A stretch of 64,000 nt of DNA from Gottfriedia sp002574545 (GTDB lineage Bacteria; Bacillota; Bacilli; Bacillales; Bacillaceae_G). Position 1 is the first letter of the stretch, and every line of letters begins with the position of its first letter. Under the pieces are notes generated by a model. The model searched no databases. It was not told the DNA's origin and saw only the letters and a program-made list of their open reading frames with translations. Shown here in pieces: positions 58,303 to 64,000 of the stretch. The translations under genes and the position numbers were made by a program. The stretch lies in assembly GCA_052180195.1 (NCBI GenBank), contig CP197469.1; one strand, written 5' to 3'.

Positions 58303-58305
58303 TGA

Positions 58306-58340
58306 TTAAACGGATAAGCCTTTTTGCTATCCGTTTTTTC
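58306..58340 (+). terminator. Terminator after the ABC-F gene
   Basis: AAACGGATA and TATCCGTTTTTT arms with an 11-nt loop. Confidence 0.88.
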
Positions 58341-58512
58341 TTATCTACATATTTATCCACATATATTCAATTGTAATTTAGCTTTTACACAGGTTTATAC
58401 ACATTATCCACAGAGAACCAATAATGTTATTCACAGTTTTGTACACATAGTTTAATAAGTTCTTAACAAATAAAAAGTACTTATCCACATTTTATAAAAA
58501 AATTGTGAATAA
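58341..58512. promoter_or_regulatory. DnaA-box cluster between the ABC-F gene and tsaD
   Basis: Six exact matches to TTATNCACA occur in ~160 bp: 58353, 58395, 58404, 58427 and 58481 on the plus strand, and 58504-58512 on the minus strand. Three of them are TTATCCACA. One-mismatch versions lie at 58341, 58383 and 58439. Two boxes (58395 and 58404) abut. B. subtilis has origin-distal DnaA-box clusters, and I recall one near gcp (tsaD). It may titrate DnaA or control nearby transcription. Confidence 0.8.
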
Positions 58513-58518
58513 GTACTT
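58474..58518 (-). terminator. Terminator after tsaD
   Basis: AAGTACTTATTCACA pairs with TGTGGATAAGTACTT and is followed by TTTATTT on the minus strand. Each arm contains a DnaA box, so the two elements overlap. Confidence 0.82.
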
Positions 58519-58519
58519 C

Positions 58520-59542
58520 TTACATATTCTCTAAATCCAAACCTGGATTACCGTTTAATGCCAAATTACCTAGTTTCCCTTGTTTTAAACGGATAAATGC
58601 AGCAGCGCCAATCATCGCGGCATTATCAGTACAAAGTGATAGAGGTGGTATAACTAATTCAATATTACTCAAGGCATCCATCTCTTCTTGTAATGTAGCC
58701 CTTAACCCTTTATTAGCTGCCACTCCTCCAGCTAATAATACTTGTTTTACGTTATATTCTTTAGCAGCTTGAATTGTTTTAGAAACAATTACTTCAATTA
58801 CACTTTCTTGGAAGCTTGCTGCGACATCAGCAGGTGATACTTCCACGCCCCTTTGCTCGGCATTATGCATATAATTAATGACTGCTGACTTTAATCCACT
58901 GAAACTAAAATCATAGCTACCCTCTTCTAACCATGCTCTAGGAAATGGAATTGTTGCAGATCCTTCCTGTGCTAGACGATCAATGTGAGGGCCACCTGGA
59001 TAAGGTAATTTAAGCGTTCTAGCAACTTTATCATAAGCTTCCCCTGCTGCATCATCCCTTGTTTCACCTATAACTTCAAACATGCCATCTTCCTTCATGT
59101 AGACAAGCTCTGTATGTCCTCCAGATACTACTAAGGCTAACAATGGATACTGCAGAGGCTGTACTAGTTGATTAGCGTAAATATGACCCGCAATATGATG
59201 AACTCCAATAAGCGGTAATCCATGTGCAAATGCAATTGCTTTTGCCGCATTAACCCCAATTAGTAACGCTCCTACTAGCCCTGGACCTTCTGTAACAGCA
59301 ACGGCAGCCAGATCTTCATATTCTACTTGTGCTTGCTTCATTGCTTCTTCTATTACCAAAGTTATTTGCTCAACATGTAATCGTGATGCAACTTCAGGTA
59401 CTACTCCTCCAAAACGTTTATGAATATCGATCTGAGTAGCTACTACATTACTTAGAATTTCATTTCCATTTTTAACAACTGCTGCGGAAGTTTCATCGCA
59501 GCTCGTCTCAATAGCAAGAATTAAACAATTTTCATTTATCAT
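58520..59542 (-). CDS. tsaD: tRNA N6-adenosine threonylcarbamoyltransferase
   Basis: Catalytic subunit that transfers threonylcarbamoyl to A37 of ANN-decoding tRNAs, with TsaB and TsaE. 340 aa. ASKHA fold with LAIETSCDETSAAVVKNG at the N-terminus, metal-binding GVHHIAGHIYANQL near residue 110, VVSGGHTELVYMK and LAGGVAANKGLR. The ATG at 59542 overlaps the rimI stop (ATGA) and has GGGTGA seven bases upstream; a GTG five codons earlier is less likely. Confidence 0.96.
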   Translation of the reverse strand: MINENCLILAIETSCDETSAAVVKNGNEILSNVVATQIDIHKRFGGVVPEVASRLHVEQITLVIEEAMKQAQVEYEDLAAVAVTEGPGLVGALLIGVNAAKAIAFAHGLPLIGVHHIAGHIYANQLVQPLQYPLLALVVSGGHTELVYMKEDGMFEVIGETRDDAAGEAYDKVARTLKLPYPGGPHIDRLAQEGSATIPFPRAWLEEGSYDFSFSGLKSAVINYMHNAEQRGVEVSPADVAASFQESVIEVIVSKTIQAAKEYNVKQVLLAGGVAANKGLRATLQEEMDALSNIELVIPPLSLCTDNAAMIGAAAFIRLKQGKLGNLALNGNPGLDLENM

Positions 59543-59991
59543 TTCAATTTCACCCACATAACTAATGCATCCTCAAAATTATCTGTATAATAGCTTTTTC
59601 GAATACCACCATCTTGGAATCCCAGCTTTCGATACAGTCCTTTTGCTACATGATTTGATACCCTAACTTCCAATGTCAATGTTTCAGCTCCAAGATTTTT
59701 AGCAGTTTCCATTACTGAGCGAAGTAACTTTTCGCCAAGACCTACTCCTCTATAATCTGGCAAAATAGCTATATTCGTAATATGCCCTTCGTCAATGACA
59801 ACCCATAATCCGCAATAACCAATCAGTTTCTCATCAACTTCAGCCACTATATAATTGGCAAATTGATTCGAATATAATTCATTATAAAAAGCCTCATATG
59901 TCCATGGAGTAGGGAATGATTGTTTTTCAATTTCTACTATTTGATCTAAATCTTCTTCTTTCATTTTACGAAAAGCAACCGATGAGATCAT
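59539..59991 (-). CDS. rimI: Ribosomal protein-alanine N-acetyltransferase (GNAT family)
   Basis: 150-aa acetyltransferase. The acetyl-CoA site is seen in ITNIAILPDYRGVGLGEKLL (motif A, R/Q-x-x-G-x-G/A-like) and the C-terminal Tyr region RKLGFQDGGIRKSYY. RimI acetylates ribosomal protein S18 in E. coli; in Bacillus the target is less certain. It lies in the tsaE-tsaB-rimI-tsaD cluster, 9 bp after tsaB, with GGAGG before the ATG. Confidence 0.93.
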   Translation of the reverse strand: MISSVAFRKMKEEDLDQIVEIEKQSFPTPWTYEAFYNELYSNQFANYIVAEVDEKLIGYCGLWVVIDEGHITNIAILPDYRGVGLGEKLLRSVMETAKNLGAETLTLEVRVSNHVAKGLYRKLGFQDGGIRKSYYTDNFEDALVMWVKLK

Positions 59992-60000
59992 AATATCCTC

Positions 60001-60693
60001 CTACTTTTCTTGACTTGCTAGCCAATTAGCTTCTGCTTCTGATAATCTTAAATATTCTGGTGCAAAACTATGAACTGATTCTTCTTTTTCTTCTAAGCTA
60101 CATGTAAACAGCTCACTAGGTCTCTGGTTATTCAAACTTTCTTTTGCAAAGACAGCTTTATCTTTTAAATGTTCAATAATAAATTCTTTATGAATTGATA
60201 CATCATTACCAATAAATAATATTTGTTCATTATATGATTTAAGTTTTTCAATCCAAATACTACGGTCAATATTGCAGTCTTCTAATACCTCATTAGCAAT
60301 TTGCCCATTAAAATCATAAAGACCTGTAAATAACAAATTACGTCTTGCGTCAAATATAGGACAAACTAAGCCATTAAAATATCGCCCATTCGCAGCCAAT
60401 ACCTTCAAACTGGATACTCCGATAATTGGAATATTTAAAGTGAAAGCTAATGATTTAGCCACAGTGACACCAATACGTACACCTGTATAAGAGCCAGGGC
60501 CTTTTGCAACTACTATTTTAGATAATTCCTTTGGTTTTATATTGCATTCTTCCATTAAACTACTAATTGCTGGCATTAATCGTACAGAATGGTTTTTATT
60601 AATAAATGTTATTGTTTCTCCAATAACAGATTGATCTTTTATTAGACTAATCCCCATAACATTTGTAGATGTATCAATTGCTAAAACGGTCAT
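60001..60693 (-). CDS. tsaB: tRNA threonylcarbamoyladenosine biosynthesis protein TsaB
   Basis: Non-catalytic ASKHA partner of TsaD, 230 aa. It begins MTVLAIDTSTNVMGISLIKD and contains KGPGSYTGVRIGVTVAKSLA and PIFDARRNLLFTGLY. It overlaps tsaE by 20 bp. Length is typical. Confidence 0.95.
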   Translation of the reverse strand: MTVLAIDTSTNVMGISLIKDQSVIGETITFINKNHSVRLMPAISSLMEECNIKPKELSKIVVAKGPGSYTGVRIGVTVAKSLAFTLNIPIIGVSSLKVLAANGRYFNGLVCPIFDARRNLLFTGLYDFNGQIANEVLEDCNIDRSIWIEKLKSYNEQILFIGNDVSIHKEFIIEHLKDKAVFAKESLNNQRPSELFTCSLEEKEESVHSFAPEYLRLSEAEANWLASQEK

Positions 60694-61141
60694 TGTTTAT
60701 TAACTCCTTACAAATAAATTCATACCTAGATCCATTTGGAATAAAAGTAATCATTCTACCATTTTCTTCATGAGTTATTATGATTTTTAAGAATTCATTT
60801 GGTAAGTAATCCGAAATTAAATGAGCCCATTCTACAACACAAACACCTTCACCCATAAAATACTCATCAAAGCCTAAATCTTCACTACTACCTTCTAAAC
60901 GATAAACATCCATATGATAAAGAGGTATTCTACCTTTATATTCTTTAATAATATTAAAAGTTGGGCTATTAACCGTCCTTTTTACATCAAGACCTTTAGC
61001 AAAGCCTTTTGTAAAGGTAGTCTTTCCTGCACCTAGATCTCCTTCTAATAAGATTACATCCTTTTGTTGCACTATTTTTCCCAGAAAAAATGCAATTTCT
61101 TGAGTTTCTTCCTCAGTATTTGTATGTAAAACAATCTCCAA
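60674..61141 (-). CDS. tsaE: tRNA threonylcarbamoyladenosine biosynthesis ATPase TsaE
   Basis: 155-aa P-loop ATPase that cycles the TsaBD complex. The Walker A motif is GDLGAGKTTFTKGFAKGL near residues 35-52, followed by VNSPTFNIIKEY, LYHMDVYRL and VVEWAHLI. The start is TTG (61141), after GGTGGTG. It is the first gene of this cluster here; thiL, which precedes it in B. subtilis, is not upstream, where tRNA genes and an rRNA operon lie instead. Confidence 0.94.
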   Translation of the reverse strand: MEIVLHTNTEEETQEIAFFLGKIVQQKDVILLEGDLGAGKTTFTKGFAKGLDVKRTVNSPTFNIIKEYKGRIPLYHMDVYRLEGSSEDLGFDEYFMGEGVCVVEWAHLISDYLPNEFLKIIITHEENGRMITFIPNGSRYEFICKELINNDRFSN

Positions 61142-61492
61142 TTACTTCACCACCAAAATTCTAACTCGTCTATTTCTAACTTTGCCATATTATATCATTT
61201 CAAAACATTAAGCGGATGTCAAACAGTAATATTCTTTTGAATAGTTTAAATAAAGTATAGAAATTTACCATAAGTTGCATTCATCAATTTTGTTACTTCT
61301 ACCTTTTTTTGCAGACCTTAATCAGTGTCTTCTAATCACATAGATTCTTCTTAATCTCTATTTTCTACGATTCCCATTTATGGTTTCAGTTGAGCAGACT
61401 TTTGCTTGTGCCGGCCTGTTTTAAACAGTTATCGATAAAAGTAATAGTCTTACAAATAAGGCTGATTATATATTACTCATTTCCAATATAAT
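61142..61492. other. Intergenic region upstream of tsaE
   Basis: About 350 bp, AT-rich, with no open frame or RNA gene that I can defend. It should contain the tsaE operon promoter on the minus strand, which I could not locate with confidence. Confidence 0.45.
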
Positions 61493-61524
61493 AAAAAAAA
61501 CGAAACAATTTTTTGTTTCGTTTT
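61493..61524 (-). terminator. Terminator of rRNA operon 4 and its tRNA genes
   Basis: AAAACGAAACAA and TTGTTTCGTTTT arms with a 4-nt loop, then TTTT on the minus strand, after tRNA-Asp. Confidence 0.92.
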
Positions 61525-61538
61525 AAGAATCGTATGTA

Positions 61539-61614
61539 TGGCGGTCCCGACCGGGATCGAACCGGCGATCTCCTGCGTGACAGGCAGGCATGTTAACCGC
61601 TACACCACGGGACC
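61539..61614 (-). tRNA. tRNA-Asp (GTC)
   Basis: 76 nt including an encoded CCA. The acceptor GGTCCCG pairs with CGGGACC. The anticodon loop CTGTCAC gives GUC, and TTCGATC is the T-loop. It follows tRNA-fMet after 4 bp. Confidence 0.97.
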
Positions 61615-61618
61615 ATTT

Positions 61619-62124
<506 letters not shown>

Positions 62125-62158
62125 ATAATAAAAAGATTTATATCTATAAAAAATCCAA

Positions 62159-62275
62159 ACCAGGCGACGTTCTACTCTCACAGGGGGAAACCCCCAACTA
62201 CCATCGACGCTGAAGAGCTTAACTGCCGTGTTCGGTATGGGAACGGGTGTGACCTCTTCGCAATAATCACCTGAT
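62159..62275 (-). rRNA. rrf: 5S ribosomal RNA, operon 4
   Basis: 117 nt, same sequence as the operon 2 copy. No terminator follows it directly; transcription should run on through the repeat array and the tRNAs to 61493. Confidence 0.95.
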
Positions 62276-62333
62276 TTGTATTTGAGTTGTACTTCGTACC
62301 CTCAAAACTAGATAATGTCATTATCAAACTTGT

Positions 62334-64000
<1,667 letters not shown>

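Noticed and set aside
58341..58512. Replication origin, because of the DnaA boxes.
   Set aside because: No dnaA, dnaN or AT-rich unwinding region beside it, and the gene order matches a locus far from oriC in B. subtilis.

Overview
The window reads as the chromosome of a low-GC Gram-positive bacterium of the family Bacillaceae. Evidence: Bacillus-type 16S/23S/5S rRNA, the full purEKBCSQLFMN order, guanine riboswitches with PurR boxes, CIRCE-groESL, glpPFKD with GlpP-type leaders, and the order tsaE-tsaB-rimI-tsaD / ABC-F / rex / CPBP protease / groESL / guaA / pbuG / pur, which matches the B. subtilis 640-700 kb interval. A Gottfriedia-like or related Bacillus is possible, but the species cannot be fixed from the sequence alone. 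Most genes and all rRNA operons lie on the minus strand, so replication probably enters from the right.

Layout from left to right. 1-9.8 kb: purine operon (purE to the start of purN) with a PurR operator, promoter, guanine aptamer and terminator. 9.9-15.1 kb: a large secreted subtilisin-like protease and a two-P-loop ATPase. 15.2-37.6 kb: three complete 16S-23S-5S operons, all on the minus strand. A decayed ISL3-type transposase lies between the first two. An accessory patch lies between the second and third: low-complexity protein, small membrane peptide, methyltransferase, Smr-less MutS2-like protein and a decayed gene. 37.8-42.9 kb: glpD, glpK, glpF and glpP. 43-46.8 kb: pbuG and guaA, each behind its own guanine riboswitch. 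46.9-52.4 kb: paired SMR exporters, an endolysin-like amidase, an ATP-dependent DNA ligase-like protein with altered motifs, a secreted protein, and an ECF sigma/anti-sigma pair. 52.6-61.1 kb: groEL-groES, CPBP protease, rex, ABC-F ATPase, a DnaA-box cluster, and the tsaD-rimI-tsaB-tsaE tRNA-modification genes. 61.5-64 kb: tRNA-Asp, tRNA-fMet, a 143-bp tandem repeat built on a tRNA-fMet 5' fragment, and the 3' part of a fourth rRNA operon.

The purine genes form one regulon: pur and pbuG each have two PurBox-like sequences with identical 18-nt spacing plus a guanine aptamer, and guaA has the aptamer alone. The glycerol genes show catabolite control (cre on the glpF promoter) and two leader terminators that GlpP would antiterminate. 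I did not find a convincing new defence or mobile system. The most unusual items are the tRNA-fMet-fragment tandem repeat, the DnaA-box cluster beside tsaD, the ligase-like protein with changed motif I and III residues, and the sequence differences of the first rRNA operon from its sisters.
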